Shown here piece by piece: positions 7,828 through 17,037 of a DNA stretch of 64,000 bases. Within the stretch, counting starts at the first letter, position 1. Each line of letters begins with the position of its first letter. A program made the translations under genes and the position numbers. This DNA comes from Streptomyces sp. ISL-43 (lineage in GTDB: Bacteria > Actinomycetota > Actinomycetes > Streptomycetales > Streptomycetaceae). Where the stretch lies: the NCBI RefSeq assembly GCF_018614195.1, contig NZ_JAGGOT010000028.1:124001-188000 (forward strand), in the 5' to 3' direction. A model generated the notes under the pieces. That model saw only the letters and a program-made list of their open reading frames with translations, was not told the DNA's origin and searched no databases.

Positions 7828-9189
7828 TCAGCGCGGCTCCACCCGCATGGGCAGGGGCCCGGTGGAAAGGCTCATGTGCGGTCTCGGCGTGACGCGCGTA
7901 CCCGGCAGGGGGCGCAGCCGCCACCGGGAGGCGATGGCCGCCAGCGCCAGGGTGGCCTCGGTGATCCCGAAGACGTCGCCGATGCACTTGCGGCTGCCCG
8001 CGCCGAACGGCACGTAGGCGCCGCGAGCCACGTCCTTGGCCCGGTCGGGGAGCCAGCGGTCCGGATCGAAGTGCTCCGGGCGGGCGAACAGCTCGGGGAT
8101 CCGGTGCAGTACGTACGGGCTGATGATGATGTCGTCGCCCGGCTGGAGCCGGGCGCCACCCAGCTCGGTGGCCGTGGTCGTGGTGCGGGTGTAGAGCCAG
8201 GCGGGCGGGTACAGCCGCAGCGTCTCGGTGAAGACCCGCTGCGTGTAGCGCAGGTCGGGCAGGTCCTTGTACTCGGGGGACCGGTCCCCCAGCACCTCGT
8301 CCACCTCCGCGTGCAGCCGCGCCTCGGCTTCCGGGTTCTGCGCGAGCAGGTGGAACGCCCAGGTCAGGGCGGAGGCCGTGGTTTCGATACCGGCGAGCAG
8401 CAGCGTCATGACCTGGTCGTGGATCTCCTGGTCGGAGAGCTTCTCGCCGCTCTCCGGGTCCTCGGCCGCGAGCAGGGCCGACACCAGGTCGCCGCGGTCC
8501 CGGTCCGCCGTGCGGTAGTCCTCGACGATCCCGTCGATCAGCCGGTGCATCTGCTCCAGCGCCCGCTTGAACTCCCGGTTGGCCGGGGTCGGCAGCTTCG
8601 CCAGCAGGCCCGTCGGATCCACCGCGTTGCGGTAGGCCCCGCGGACGATGACCGGCAGGCAGTGCTGGATGACGGCGACCGCGTGCGGGGCGATGTCGAG
8701 GGCGAACAGGGCCCGCGCGGTGATCCGGGCGGTCAGTGCCTGGGTCACCTCGTTGACGTCGACGACCTGCCCGGCCTGCCACGTGCCGGCCTGCGCCTGC
8801 ACCTCCTCGTGCATCACGTGCGCGTACGTGGCGATCCGGGCCGGGTGGAAGGCCGGCTGCACCAGCCGGCGCTGGCGCTTGTGGTCGGTCCGGTCGGAGG
8901 TGATCAGGCCGTTGCCCAGGATCGGCCGGGCCTTCTCCTTCATGGGCCCGCCCGTGTCGAAGACGCGGGCGTTCAGCAGCACCTGCTGGACGAGCTCGGG
9001 GTGGCAGGGCAGGAAGGTCCGCTTGCCGCCGATCCGCAGTTCGACCAGGTCTCCGTGGCGCGGCAGCGAGGACAGGAACCGGACGGGGTCCCTGCCCATG
9101 GACAGCGCGTTGCCGAGCAGCGGGAGCATGCCCGGCGCCCGGGCGACCCGCCACTCGCGGGTCGCCGTCTTGTCCCGCAGCGTTTTCAT
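7828..9189 (-). CDS. cotB4: Cytochrome P450, CotB4-like (late cyclooctatin hydroxylase)
   Basis: A 453-residue soluble P450 with all family signatures: I-helix AGIETTAS (~266-273), ExxR in ETLR (322-325) and haem loop FGAGSRKCIG with the thiolate Cys at 402. As last gene of a cotB1-B2-B3-B4 order it corresponds to CotB4, which performs the final C-18 hydroxylation to cyclooctatin. Assignment rests on gene order and on CotB2, since the two P450s could differ in regiospecificity. Its ATG overlaps the cotB3 stop (ATGA). No ferredoxin or reductase gene lies in the operon, so electrons must come from elsewhere. Confidence 0.85.
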   Translation of the reverse strand: MKTLRDKTATREWRVARAPGMLPLLGNALSMGRDPVRFLSSLPRHGDLVELRIGGKRTFLPCHPELVQQVLLNARVFDTGGPMKEKARPILGNGLITSDRTDHKRQRRLVQPAFHPARIATYAHVMHEEVQAQAGTWQAGQVVDVNEVTQALTARITARALFALDIAPHAVAVIQHCLPVIVRGAYRNAVDPTGLLAKLPTPANREFKRALEQMHRLIDGIVEDYRTADRDRGDLVSALLAAEDPESGEKLSDQEIHDQVMTLLLAGIETTASALTWAFHLLAQNPEAEARLHAEVDEVLGDRSPEYKDLPDLRYTQRVFTETLRLYPPAWLYTRTTTTATELGGARLQPGDDIIISPYVLHRIPELFARPEHFDPDRWLPDRAKDVARGAYVPFGAGSRKCIGDVFGITEATLALAAIASRWRLRPLPGTRVTPRPHMSLSTGPLPMRVEPR

Positions 9190-10580
9190 CCGTCCGTGTC
9201 CTTCGTCTTGCGGTGGCGCGGTTCGCACCTCATGGGCAGGGGCCCGGGCTCCAGCGTGGCCTTGGGCTGTGGCCGCAGTTGCGTACCGGGTACGGGGCGC
9301 AGCCGCCAGCCGCCAGCGATCGTGCTGACGATGAGCGTGGTCTCGGCCAGGGCCAGGACGTCTCCGATGCACTTGTGGGCGCCGTGCCCGAAGGGCACCA
9401 GCGCGCCCCTGGGGACTTCCGCGAGGCGGGGCGGGAGCCAGCGCTCGGGGTCGAAGCGCTCCGGGTCGGGGAACAGCTCCGCGTTGTGGTGCAGCGCGTA
9501 GGAGCTGTACATGATCATCGTTCCCTCGGCGATCCGGTGGCCGCCGATCTCCACGTCCTCGGCGGCCACCCGCATCGACAGCCACGACGGCGGGTACAGC
9601 CGCAGGGCCTCGGTGATGACTCCCTTGGTGTACGGGAGGTCCTGCAGGTCGTCGAAGACGGCAGGCCGGCCGTCGAGGACCCGGTCGATCTCCTCCTGCA
9701 TCCGCCGCTCCGCCTCGGGATGGCGGCCCAGCAGGTGGAAGACGAAGGCGAGGGTGGAGGCGGTCGTCTCGCTGCCCGCGACGAGGAAGGTCACCACCTG
9801 GTCGAGGATCTGGGCCTCGCTCAGGCGTTCCCCGGTCTGGGGGTGCTCCACGTTCAGCAGGATGGAGAGCAGGTCCTCGTCACCGCCCTCGTGGCCCCTC
9901 CGCGCCTTGATCATCTCGTCGACGATCTCCCGGAGCCTGCGGTTGGACTCGTCGTAGCGGCGGTTGCCGGGCGTGGGGAGTTTCTCCATGACGCCGACGG
10001 GCGCGACGGTCCGCTTGTAGATGCCCTGGGACACGGTGCGCAGGCACTCGCGGGCCTCGTCCGTGGTGCTGTCGTCCAGCCCGGCGGAGAACAGGGTCCG
10101 CGCGGCGACGCGCATCAGCAGGACGTGCATCGCGTCGGAGACGTCCAGTACCTGGCCGGGCTGCCAGGAGCCGATGGTCCGGGCGGTGTCCGCTGCCACC
10201 GAGTTGGTGTAGGCGGCGAGCTTGGCCGGCTGGAACGCGGGCTGGATCAGCCGGCGCTGGCGCCGGTGCTCCTCGCCCCGGGAGACCGAGAGGCTGTTGC
10301 CGAGCAGCTGCCTCGCCTTGTCGAACACGCCTCCCTTGTCGAACTTGCGGGGGCTGAGCAGGACGTGCCGGACGAGGTCGGGATGGCACGCGAGGTAGGC
10401 GCGCTTGGGGCCCAGCCGCAGTTCCACCAGATCCCCGTGGGCGGGCAGCGACGCCAGGAAGCCGAGCGGGTTCTTCCAGAGCGCGAGGGTGTGCCCGAGC
10501 AGGGGGACGGCGCCGGGCGCCTTGGCCACGGTCCAGCCGCGCGTGTCCGGCGCGGACACAGGGGGGGCCGAGGCGAGCAT
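9186..10580 (-). CDS. cotB3: Cytochrome P450, CotB3-like (first cyclooctatin hydroxylase)
   Basis: A 464-residue P450 with AGSETTAS (~268-275) in the I helix, ExxR in ITEALR (E324-R327) and the haem loop FGHGAHKCIG (Cys 404). It resembles the following P450 along its whole length, suggesting an old duplication. By position it matches CotB3, the C-5 hydroxylase acting on cyclooctat-9-en-7-ol. The ATG at 10580 lies 11 bases after the cotB2 stop and has AAAGGCGA upstream; longer upstream frames are only read-through of cotB2 in another frame. Both P450s have a short N-terminus without a membrane anchor. Confidence 0.85.
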   Translation of the reverse strand: MLASAPPVSAPDTRGWTVAKAPGAVPLLGHTLALWKNPLGFLASLPAHGDLVELRLGPKRAYLACHPDLVRHVLLSPRKFDKGGVFDKARQLLGNSLSVSRGEEHRRQRRLIQPAFQPAKLAAYTNSVAADTARTIGSWQPGQVLDVSDAMHVLLMRVAARTLFSAGLDDSTTDEARECLRTVSQGIYKRTVAPVGVMEKLPTPGNRRYDESNRRLREIVDEMIKARRGHEGGDEDLLSILLNVEHPQTGERLSEAQILDQVVTFLVAGSETTASTLAFVFHLLGRHPEAERRMQEEIDRVLDGRPAVFDDLQDLPYTKGVITEALRLYPPSWLSMRVAAEDVEIGGHRIAEGTMIMYSSYALHHNAELFPDPERFDPERWLPPRLAEVPRGALVPFGHGAHKCIGDVLALAETTLIVSTIAGGWRLRPVPGTQLRPQPKATLEPGPLPMRCEPRHRKTKDTDG

Positions 10581-10591
10581 CTGGTCGCCTT

Positions 10592-11479
10592 TCACTGGAT
10601 CCGCGAGTTGACGTCGTTGACGGCGGCCTTGTAGCGCTTGTTGCTGGTCGTCCAGATGAAGTTGCCGTAGATGAGGTCCAGCATCACGTCGCGGGAGATC
10701 GGGTCGAACTCCTTGATGCACCGGACGTCCTCTTCGATGTCCGCGAGCCGGGCGTCGAAGAACTCCTTGAACTCTCGCTCGTCGGAGACGTCGCAGAGCC
10801 GGAAGCAGTTGGTGACCTGCCCGAGGGCGATTTCCCTGTCGTACGAATAGAAGTCGTTGACGATCGCCAGTCCGCGCGTGGTCATCCGGGCCGCGAGGCC
10901 GCTCTTGGCGTGCTCGGAGAAATCCGCGTGGCGGTAGATCTGGTAGGACATCTTCATCCAGAAGTCCACGCCGACGTCGGTCACGCGGAATCGGAAGTAC
11001 TGCTCCGGGGACGTCTCGCAGAGCACCTTCTTGATTTCCGAGTCCCGGAACATGTTGTCGCTCACCACGAAGGCGCGGGCCGCCTCGTACGCGAACCAGA
11101 CCTCGTCCGCCTCGTAGTAGTGCTCGCAGATCTTCCGGATCTCCGGCAGGAAGGCGTCGAAGTCGTGGAGGGCCGGGTCCATGTCGTCCCACACGAAGGT
11201 CACGCAGTTGAGGATGCAGACCGCCTTGAAGGCTTCCATGTCCTTCACGTGGCGGGCGCTCTGGGACCAGCGGACCACGTCCATGTACGAGATCCAGCGC
11301 TCGTCCGAGATGTTCTTCCCGAGCGGCGCCACGGCGCGGTTGCACGCGTCGATGACCTCCCGCAGCTCCGCCTCGTCGAGCACGCACATGGTGGGCTCGT
11401 GGGGGAAGTCGCGGGTGAAGAGGTCGCGGAAGCGCTCGGTGCTCTCCGCCCAGTAACGCATCATGCTGGTGGTCGTCAT
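10592..11479 (-). CDS. cotB2: Cyclooctat-9-en-7-ol synthase (class I diterpene cyclase, CotB2-like)
   Basis: A 295-residue class I terpene cyclase expected to convert geranylgeranyl diphosphate into the 5-8-5 fusicoccane cyclooctat-9-en-7-ol. The Asp-rich motif is WDDMD (D98-D101), a shortened form shared with CotB2, and the second metal motif is N208-S212-E216 in NDFYSYDRE. Active-site stretches I recall from CotB2 (VTFVWDDMDPALHDF, GVDFWMKMSY, TTSNKRYK) are present almost unchanged, so the product assignment is strong for a terpene cyclase. The ATG overlaps the cotB1 stop (ATGA), giving coupled translation. Confidence 0.92.
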   Translation of the reverse strand: MTTTSMMRYWAESTERFRDLFTRDFPHEPTMCVLDEAELREVIDACNRAVAPLGKNISDERWISYMDVVRWSQSARHVKDMEAFKAVCILNCVTFVWDDMDPALHDFDAFLPEIRKICEHYYEADEVWFAYEAARAFVVSDNMFRDSEIKKVLCETSPEQYFRFRVTDVGVDFWMKMSYQIYRHADFSEHAKSGLAARMTTRGLAIVNDFYSYDREIALGQVTNCFRLCDVSDEREFKEFFDARLADIEEDVRCIKEFDPISRDVMLDLIYGNFIWTTSNKRYKAAVNDVNSRIQ

Positions 11480-12522
11480 GAGTTCCTCGCAGTGGCCGTA
11501 CCAGCGATGTCCGTCAGGTCGCGGATCGCCTCCTGGGTGAACGGAGATCCTTCGAGGGCGCCGACCGCCCGCGCGCGGCGCTCCTCGATCATCCGCTCCA
11601 CGCCCTCGCGGGCACCGGTCGCGGCGAAGAGCGCGCGCACTTCCTCCGCGTCCGTCTCGTCGAGCAGCGGGTTGCCTATCAGCGCCCGCAGCCGGGTCTC
11701 CTGCCCGGGGTCCGCGGCGCCCAGCGCGAGGGCGACGAGCGTCGTGCGCTTGGCTTCGCGCAGGTCGTCGAGCCGGGACTTGCCGGTCAGCCGCGGGTCG
11801 CCGTACACGCCGAGGAGGTCGTCGCGCAGCTGGAACGCCTCGCCGAGCGGGAGGGCGTAGCGCGTGAAGGCCTCCATGGCCTCCTCGTCCGCGCCGGCCA
11901 GGGCCGCGCCGATGTGCAGGGGACGCTCGATGGTGTACTTCGCCGTCTTGAAGCGGTTCACCACCAGCGTCGCGTCGACGTCGTCGCTCAGTTCACCGGT
12001 GGCCCGCAGGTCGAGGTACTGGCCCAGCATCACCTCGGTGCGCATCTCGGCGACGACCCGCAGTACGGGCAGCAGCCGGTCCTCGGCCGCCGCGCCCTTG
12101 AACAGCAGCTCGTCGGACCAGATCAGGGCCAGGTCGCCGACGAGGATCGCCGCGTTCTCCCCGAGCCGGTCGCGCCGGCCCGGTTCCCGGTCGCCGTGGC
12201 GGGAGGCCAGGGACTGGTGGATGGTGGGGCGCCCTCTGCGGGTGTCGCTCTGGTCCATCACGTCATCGTGGATCAGCGTGAAGGCGTGGAACATTTCCAG
12301 AGAGGCCGCGACGCGGAACAGCGATTCCGTGCCGGCACCGCCTCCGACAGCCTGCCAGCCGATCGCGCAGAGCAGCGGGCGCAGCCGCTTGCCTTCGGAG
12401 GTGAAGTCCCGGAGCAGCTCCGCCAGGCTGCGCAGTTCCGGTCTGTCGTTGGCGATGCCCTTGGCGGTGAGGAAGTCCTCCAGGACTGCGCCCACCGCCT
12501 TGCGGACCGTATCCGCGCTCAT
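11476..12522 (-). CDS. cotB1: Geranylgeranyl diphosphate synthase (CotB1-like)
   Basis: Trans-prenyltransferase that should build the C20 precursor for the cyclase, in the cytoplasm. The first Asp-rich motif is HDDVMD (D86-D90) and the second is LRDDLLGVYGD (D234-D235); GKRLRP near residue 44 binds diphosphate. The ATG at 12522 gives 348 residues. An in-frame TTG at 12591 would add 23 residues but overlaps an operator-like inverted repeat. Neither start has a convincing ribosome site, so the start is uncertain. First gene of the operon, with a 4-base overlap to cotB2. Confidence 0.88.
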   Translation of the reverse strand: MSADTVRKAVGAVLEDFLTAKGIANDRPELRSLAELLRDFTSEGKRLRPLLCAIGWQAVGGGAGTESLFRVAASLEMFHAFTLIHDDVMDQSDTRRGRPTIHQSLASRHGDREPGRRDRLGENAAILVGDLALIWSDELLFKGAAAEDRLLPVLRVVAEMRTEVMLGQYLDLRATGELSDDVDATLVVNRFKTAKYTIERPLHIGAALAGADEEAMEAFTRYALPLGEAFQLRDDLLGVYGDPRLTGKSRLDDLREAKRTTLVALALGAADPGQETRLRALIGNPLLDETDAEEVRALFAATGAREGVERMIEERRARAVGALEGSPFTQEAIRDLTDIAGTATARNS

Positions 12523-12573
12523 GGGCGTGTCGATGGCTATCGGAACAGTGATGGGACTGCCCCCTCTCGTGTC

Positions 12574-12591
12574 TTGGCAATCGAGTGCCAA
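12574..12591. promoter_or_regulatory. Inverted repeat, candidate operator of the cot operon
   Basis: TTGGCAATCGAGTGCCAA (plus strand) has perfect 6-base arms TTGGCA/TGCCAA around a TCGA centre. It lies 52 bases upstream of the cotB1 ATG and 62 bases past the qcrB terminator, the only room for the operon's promoter. No regulator gene is in the cluster. Confidence 0.45.
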
Positions 12592-12652
12592 TGAGCAGCG
12601 TGAGGGAAAGCGCTAAAGCGCCGACGAAGTCATGACGCGGAGAACGGAAAAC

Positions 12653-12687
12653 ACGCGTGCCCCGCTGGAAACCAGCGGGGCACGCGT
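12653..12687 (-). terminator. Terminator of the ctaE-qcrCAB operon
   Basis: A perfect 16-bp stem, ACGCGTGCCCCGCTGG (12653-12668) with its complement (12672-12687), and an AAA loop, 23 bases past the qcrB stop. It insulates the respiratory operon from the diterpene operon. Confidence 0.9.
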
Positions 12688-12710
12688 ATGTCTGTGGCGA
12701 CTTGGGGAAA

Positions 12711-14339
12711 TCAGTGGTGGCCGTGGCCGCTCTGGATCTCCTTGTACTCCTCCACGGTGGGCTTCTGAATCTGGTTGCCCTCCGCGTAGAACCCCTTGCT
12801 CAGCTTGGCCTTGAGCTTCTCCAGCGGCTTCACCTTGCGCTCGACGCCGTTCTCGTCGACCGTCGGGCCGATCTCGATCGGCTCGTACTGGTCGTGCGCG
12901 GTGAGCTGGTGCAGCTTGCCCTGCGAGAGCGGCTCGTGGACCTCGACGAACTCACCGTGCGGCAGACGCTTGATGACGCCGGTCTCGCGACCGTGCAGCA
13001 CCTTGTCGTGGTCCCGGCGCTGCAGGCCGAGGCAGATCCGCTTGGTGACGATGAAGGCCAGCACCGGGACGACGAAGAAGCCGATCCGGACGAACCACGT
13101 GATCGAGTTGATCGACATGTGGAAGTACTGGGCGAACATGTCGTTGCCACCGCCGATGAGGAGCACGATGTACTCCGCGATCCAGGCGACACCGAAGGCC
13201 GTACGGGTCGGGACGTTGCGCGGGCGGTCCAGGATGTGGTGCTCGCGCTTGTCCCCGGTGACCCAGGACTCGATGAACGGCCAGACGGCGATCGAGCCGA
13301 GCACCAGCGGGAAGAGCATCAGCGGGATCAACACGCCCAGGACGAGCGTGTGGCCCCACAGGTTGACCTCCCAGCCCGGCATGGCACGGACCAGGCCTTC
13401 GGGCATACCCATGTACCAGTCGGGCTGCGCACCGGTGGACACGTGGTCCGGGCGGTACGGGCCGATGGCCCAGATCGGGTTGATCGACGCGATCGCCGAG
13501 ATGGCCGCGATGAGGCCGAAGTTCAGGAAGAAGAAGCCTCCGGCCTTGGCCGCGTAGACCGGCAGCAGCGGCAGGCCGACGACGTTCTTCTCGGTCTTGC
13601 CCGGACCCGCGAACTGGGTGTGCTTGTGGTACACGACGAGGATCAGGTGGGCCACGATCAGGCCCATCATGATGCCCGGCAGCAGGAGGATGTGGACCGA
13701 GTAGAACCGGGCCACGAAGTCGCCGCCCGGGAACTCCCCGCCGAACAGGAAGAACGACAGGTACGTGCCGACGACCGGCACGGACAGGACCGCGCCCTGC
13801 ATGAAGCGGACACCGGTGCCCGAGAGCAGGTCGTCCGGCAGCGAGTAACCGGTGAAACCGGTGAACATGCCGAGGACCAGCAGCAGGAAGCCGAAGATCC
13901 AGTTGATCTCGCGCGGCTTGCGGAACGCGCCGGTGAAGAAGACGCGCATCATGTGCACGATCATCGCCGCGACGAAGATCAGCGCCGCCCAGTGGTGGAT
14001 CTGCCGGATGAGCAGACCGCCGCGGCGTTCGAAGCTGATGTCGAGCGTCGAAGCGAAGGCCTCGGACATCATTACGCCCTGCATGGGGACGTACGAGCCG
14101 TGGTACACGACCTCGTTCATGCTCGGGTGGAAGAACAGCGTCAGGTACACACCCGTGAGGATGATGATGACGAAGCTGAACAGGCAGATCTCACCGAGCA
14201 TGAAGGACCAGTGGTCCGGGAAGATCTTGCGCAGGCCGGCCTTGCCGAGGCTGTGAATGCCCATGCGGCCGTCGATCCAGTCGGTGACACGCTCACCGGC
14301 CGGAGCCTTGCGTTCATTGGTTTCTGTGGCAGTGCTCAT
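12711..14339 (-). CDS. qcrB: Cytochrome b subunit of the actinobacterial bcc (complex III)
   Basis: Integral membrane subunit that oxidises menaquinol and passes electrons to the Rieske centre and cytochrome cc. The 542 residues include about nine transmembrane segments and a long charged C-terminal tail typical of Actinobacteria. His ligands of the two b haems are seen in RQIHHWAALIF and MIVHMMR, and in FYSVHILLL and IVAHLILV. The Q-site motif is PDWYMG in the second half (PEWY in many other bacteria). The ATG overlaps the qcrA stop. This is the target subunit of Q203-type inhibitors in mycobacteria. Confidence 0.97.
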   Translation of the reverse strand: MSTATETNERKAPAGERVTDWIDGRMGIHSLGKAGLRKIFPDHWSFMLGEICLFSFVIIILTGVYLTLFFHPSMNEVVYHGSYVPMQGVMMSEAFASTLDISFERRGGLLIRQIHHWAALIFVAAMIVHMMRVFFTGAFRKPREINWIFGFLLLVLGMFTGFTGYSLPDDLLSGTGVRFMQGAVLSVPVVGTYLSFFLFGGEFPGGDFVARFYSVHILLLPGIMMGLIVAHLILVVYHKHTQFAGPGKTEKNVVGLPLLPVYAAKAGGFFFLNFGLIAAISAIASINPIWAIGPYRPDHVSTGAQPDWYMGMPEGLVRAMPGWEVNLWGHTLVLGVLIPLMLFPLVLGSIAVWPFIESWVTGDKREHHILDRPRNVPTRTAFGVAWIAEYIVLLIGGGNDMFAQYFHMSINSITWFVRIGFFVVPVLAFIVTKRICLGLQRRDHDKVLHGRETGVIKRLPHGEFVEVHEPLSQGKLHQLTAHDQYEPIEIGPTVDENGVERKVKPLEKLKAKLSKGFYAEGNQIQKPTVEEYKEIQSGHGHH

Positions 14340-15394
14340 CCGCGCTCCCAGAATGCAGGACCGACGGGCTCTTCGAAGTCGCCGAGCGCCTCGAGGAAAC
14401 CTTCGTCATTGACGCCGATCCGCAGCTGCGGGAGCGCGTGACCAGCCGGGCCGAAGATGACTCGGGCGCCGTCGGAAAGGTCGAAGGTGGACTGGTGGCA
14501 CGGGCAGAGCACGTGGTGCGTCTGCTGCTCGTACAGGCTGATCGGGCAGCCGACGTGGGTGCAGATCTTGGAGTAGGCCACGATTCCCTGGTGGGACCAC
14601 TCCAGTTCCTGCTTGTCCTTGATGTCTTCCGGCTGGATGCGGACGATCATCAGGGCGGCCTTGGCGATCTCCTTCTGGAAATCGTGCTGGTCCTCCTCCA
14701 GGCCTTCCGGCATGGCGAAGGTCAGCGAACCGACGGGCACGTCCTCGGGACGCAGCGGCTCCATCGTGTTCTGGTTGATGAGCAGCTTGCCCTTGGCCCA
14801 GATCGTCTTGCGGAGCTTGTCCTCGGGCAGCGGGCCCAGGTCGCGCAGGATCACGACGGCGGAGAGCGGCAGCAGGGCCAGCGCACCGAGCAGCGTGTTG
14901 CGGATCAGCGGCCGGCGGCCGATGGACGACTCGCGGGCGCCGTCCTTGAAGTTCTGCTTGGCCTTGGCCCGGGCTTCGGGCGTCGCCGCGATGTTGTGGC
15001 GCTCTTCGGCGATCTCCACGTCGGACATCAGGGTGCGGGCCCAGTGGACCGCTCCCGCGCCGATGCAGAAGAGCGCCGTGCCCAGGGTCATGCCCAGGGC
15101 GAAGTTGAGCCCGCTCACCTTCCCGATGGGGAAGATGTAGACGATCTTGTCGACCGGGATGGACACGAACGAGGCGATGAAGCCGATCGTGGCCAGCATC
15201 GACAAGGTGAACAGCATGGCCACCGTGCGCTCGGAGCGCTTCGCGGCCTGCTCGTCGATGTCCTGGATGCGCGGCTTGTGAACCGGCAGACCCGGGTCTG
15301 CGAACGGGTCGTCCGCCACTGCCACGCCACCGTGGTGCGCGTCGCCCTGCTCGCTCGGCAGGTGCTTCTCTTCGGGAATGTCTTGGCTACTCAT
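14336..15394 (-). CDS. qcrA: Rieske iron-sulfur subunit of the bcc complex
   Basis: Carries the 2Fe-2S cluster that takes electrons from menaquinol at the outer face of the membrane. The 352-residue protein has an actinobacterial N-terminal region with three transmembrane segments, then the Rieske fold with CTHVGC and CPCHQS, which supply two Cys and two His ligands. The family's actinobacterial form is larger than the single-TM version of proteobacteria. Start and stop overlap qcrC and qcrB by 4 bases each, so the three subunits are made in step. Confidence 0.97.
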   Translation of the reverse strand: MSSQDIPEEKHLPSEQGDAHHGGVAVADDPFADPGLPVHKPRIQDIDEQAAKRSERTVAMLFTLSMLATIGFIASFVSIPVDKIVYIFPIGKVSGLNFALGMTLGTALFCIGAGAVHWARTLMSDVEIAEERHNIAATPEARAKAKQNFKDGARESSIGRRPLIRNTLLGALALLPLSAVVILRDLGPLPEDKLRKTIWAKGKLLINQNTMEPLRPEDVPVGSLTFAMPEGLEEDQHDFQKEIAKAALMIVRIQPEDIKDKQELEWSHQGIVAYSKICTHVGCPISLYEQQTHHVLCPCHQSTFDLSDGARVIFGPAGHALPQLRIGVNDEGFLEALGDFEEPVGPAFWERG

Positions 15395-16200
15395 GACTTC
15401 TTGGCCTTAGCGGTGTGGGCCGCGACCCAGACGGCGACAGCGATCAGCGCACCCAGAGCGAAGATCCAGCCGAACAGGCCCTCGGAGACGGGGCCGAGGC
15501 CACCGAGCTTGAGGCCACCGGGGCTGGTCGACTTCTCGCCGTTGACGTTCTGGAGGTACGCGATGATGTCCTTCTTCTGCTTCTCCGGCATGGTGCTGTC
15601 CGGGAAGGAGGGCATGTTCTGCGGGCCGGTGAGCATGGCCTCGTAGATGTGCTTCGGCTCGACGCCCTCGAGGTTCGGGGCGTACTTGCCGTTCGTCAGT
15701 GCGCCGCCCTCGCCGGTGAAGTTGTGGCACTGCGCGCAGTTGTTGCGGAACAGCTCACCACCCTTGGCGATGTCGGCGCCCGCCGGGTCGTACTGCTTCT
15801 CGGTCGGCGTGGTCGGGCCGGCGCCGAGGGACGCGATGTACGCGGCCAGCTGGTCGGTCTGCGCCTGGCTGTAGATCACGGGCTTCTTCGGCACCTGGGC
15901 GCCGGGCTGCTGGGCGGGCATGCGGCCCGTGCTCACCTGGAAGTCGACGGCTGCGGAGCCGACGCCCACCAGGCTCGGGCCGTCAGAGGAACCCTGACCG
16001 CCGGTTCCGTGGCAGCTTGCGCAGCCGACGGCGTAGAGCTTCTTGCCCTCCTCGATGGCGAGGGACTGGGCGGTTTCGTCGGCCTGCGCATTGCCCGCGG
16101 GCGCGAAGGCGGCGTACAGCCCCCCAGTGACCGCCAGCGCGAAGAGTAGAACGACGACCGCCGCCAGCGGATGGCGTCGTCGTGCGGAGAGCTTTTTCAC
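15391..16200 (-). CDS. qcrC: Di-haem cytochrome c subunit of the bcc complex
   Basis: Membrane-anchored cytochrome cc that hands electrons directly to the aa3 oxidase; Actinobacteria lack a soluble cytochrome c for this step. The N-terminal segment (~12-32) is a signal anchor. Two c-type haem motifs are visible, CASCH (60-64) and CAQCH (155-159), and a C-terminal transmembrane helix spans ~240-262. The GTG at 16200 has GGGGTAAT a few bases upstream. The stop overlaps qcrA; ctaE lies 77 bases upstream in the same direction. Confidence 0.97.
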   Translation of the reverse strand: MKKLSARRRHPLAAVVVLLFALAVTGGLYAAFAPAGNAQADETAQSLAIEEGKKLYAVGCASCHGTGGQGSSDGPSLVGVGSAAVDFQVSTGRMPAQQPGAQVPKKPVIYSQAQTDQLAAYIASLGAGPTTPTEKQYDPAGADIAKGGELFRNNCAQCHNFTGEGGALTNGKYAPNLEGVEPKHIYEAMLTGPQNMPSFPDSTMPEKQKKDIIAYLQNVNGEKSTSPGGLKLGGLGPVSEGLFGWIFALGALIAVAVWVAAHTAKAKKS

Positions 16201-16277
16201 GGATTACCCCGGGTGTCAGGATCTTCTGCGTCGGTGTTTCTGGATGGAGTGCCGGGACGGGCCCGGCGACGTGTTCG

Positions 16278-16898
16278 CTACTTGATCAGGTAGATCGTCG
16301 CGAAGAGGCCGATCCAGACGACATCGACGAAGTGCCAGTAGTAGGACACGACGATGGCCGACGTGGCCTGTTCGTGGGTGAACCTCTTGGCCGCGTACGT
16401 CCGGCCGAGGACCAGCAGGAAGGCGATGAGACCGCCCGTCACGTGCAGCCCGTGGAAACCGGTGGTCAGGTAGAACACCGATCCGTACGGGCCGGACGAG
16501 AGGCTCAGGCCCTCGTGCTTGACCAGCTCGGTGTACTCGAACACCTGGCCGCCAATGAAGATCGCACCCATGACGAACGTGATGATGAACCACGTCCTGA
16601 GCTTCTTCACGTCACCGCGCTCGGCGGCGAATACGCCGAGCTGGCAGGTGAGCGAAGACAGCACCAGGATCGTCGTGTTCGTCGCCGAGAAGGGAAGGTT
16701 CAGGAAGTCAGCCTGTTCCTTCCAGTACTCGGCGCCTGTCACGGATCGCAGGGTGAAGTACATCGCGAAGAGGGCCGCGAAGAACATCAGCTCGGAACTC
16801 AACCAGATGATGGTTCCGACGCTGACGAGGTTCGGCCGGTTGACCGTCGGGTGCGCGTGCCCGGTATCTACTGTCGTTGCTGTCGCCACGACCGACAT
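16278..16898 (-). CDS. ctaE: Cytochrome c oxidase subunit III
   Basis: A 206-residue integral membrane subunit of the aa3 oxidase with five transmembrane helices, the short form usual in bacteria. [19 protein letters not shown] begins the first helix and FHGLHVTGG carries the His conserved in the family. It is the first gene of the ctaE-qcrCAB operon, so one oxidase subunit is made with complex III, consistent with the bcc-aa3 supercomplex of Actinobacteria. The divergent gene at 17110 shares the upstream region. Confidence 0.96.
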   Translation of the reverse strand: MSVVATATTVDTGHAHPTVNRPNLVSVGTIIWLSSELMFFAALFAMYFTLRSVTGAEYWKEQADFLNLPFSATNTTILVLSSLTCQLGVFAAERGDVKKLRTWFIITFVMGAIFIGGQVFEYTELVKHEGLSLSSGPYGSVFYLTTGFHGLHVTGGLIAFLLVLGRTYAAKRFTHEQATSAIVVSYYWHFVDVVWIGLFATIYLIK

Positions 16899-17037
16899 TA
16901 TGTCGGTCCCTTATCCCGCCCTCACCCCGGGGGGTGCCGTTCGGAGTGTCAGGGCCGTGTGCAAGGCCCGAACGGCCCATCAGATGGGCCCGCGCGCGTC
17001 TCCGGGAGATCGGCGGGCGAGGCTGTGCGAACCGATG

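Noticed and set aside
12523..12591. TTG start adding 23 residues to cotB1
   Set aside because: No ribosome site, not family-like sequence, and it overlaps the inverted repeat. Kept only as an alternative.
12610..12621. Small inverted repeat GCGCTAAAGCGC in the cot leader
   Set aside because: Only 5-base arms; likely chance at this GC content.
14406..14600. Small minus-strand frame within qcrA
   Set aside because: Out-of-frame shadow of the Rieske gene.
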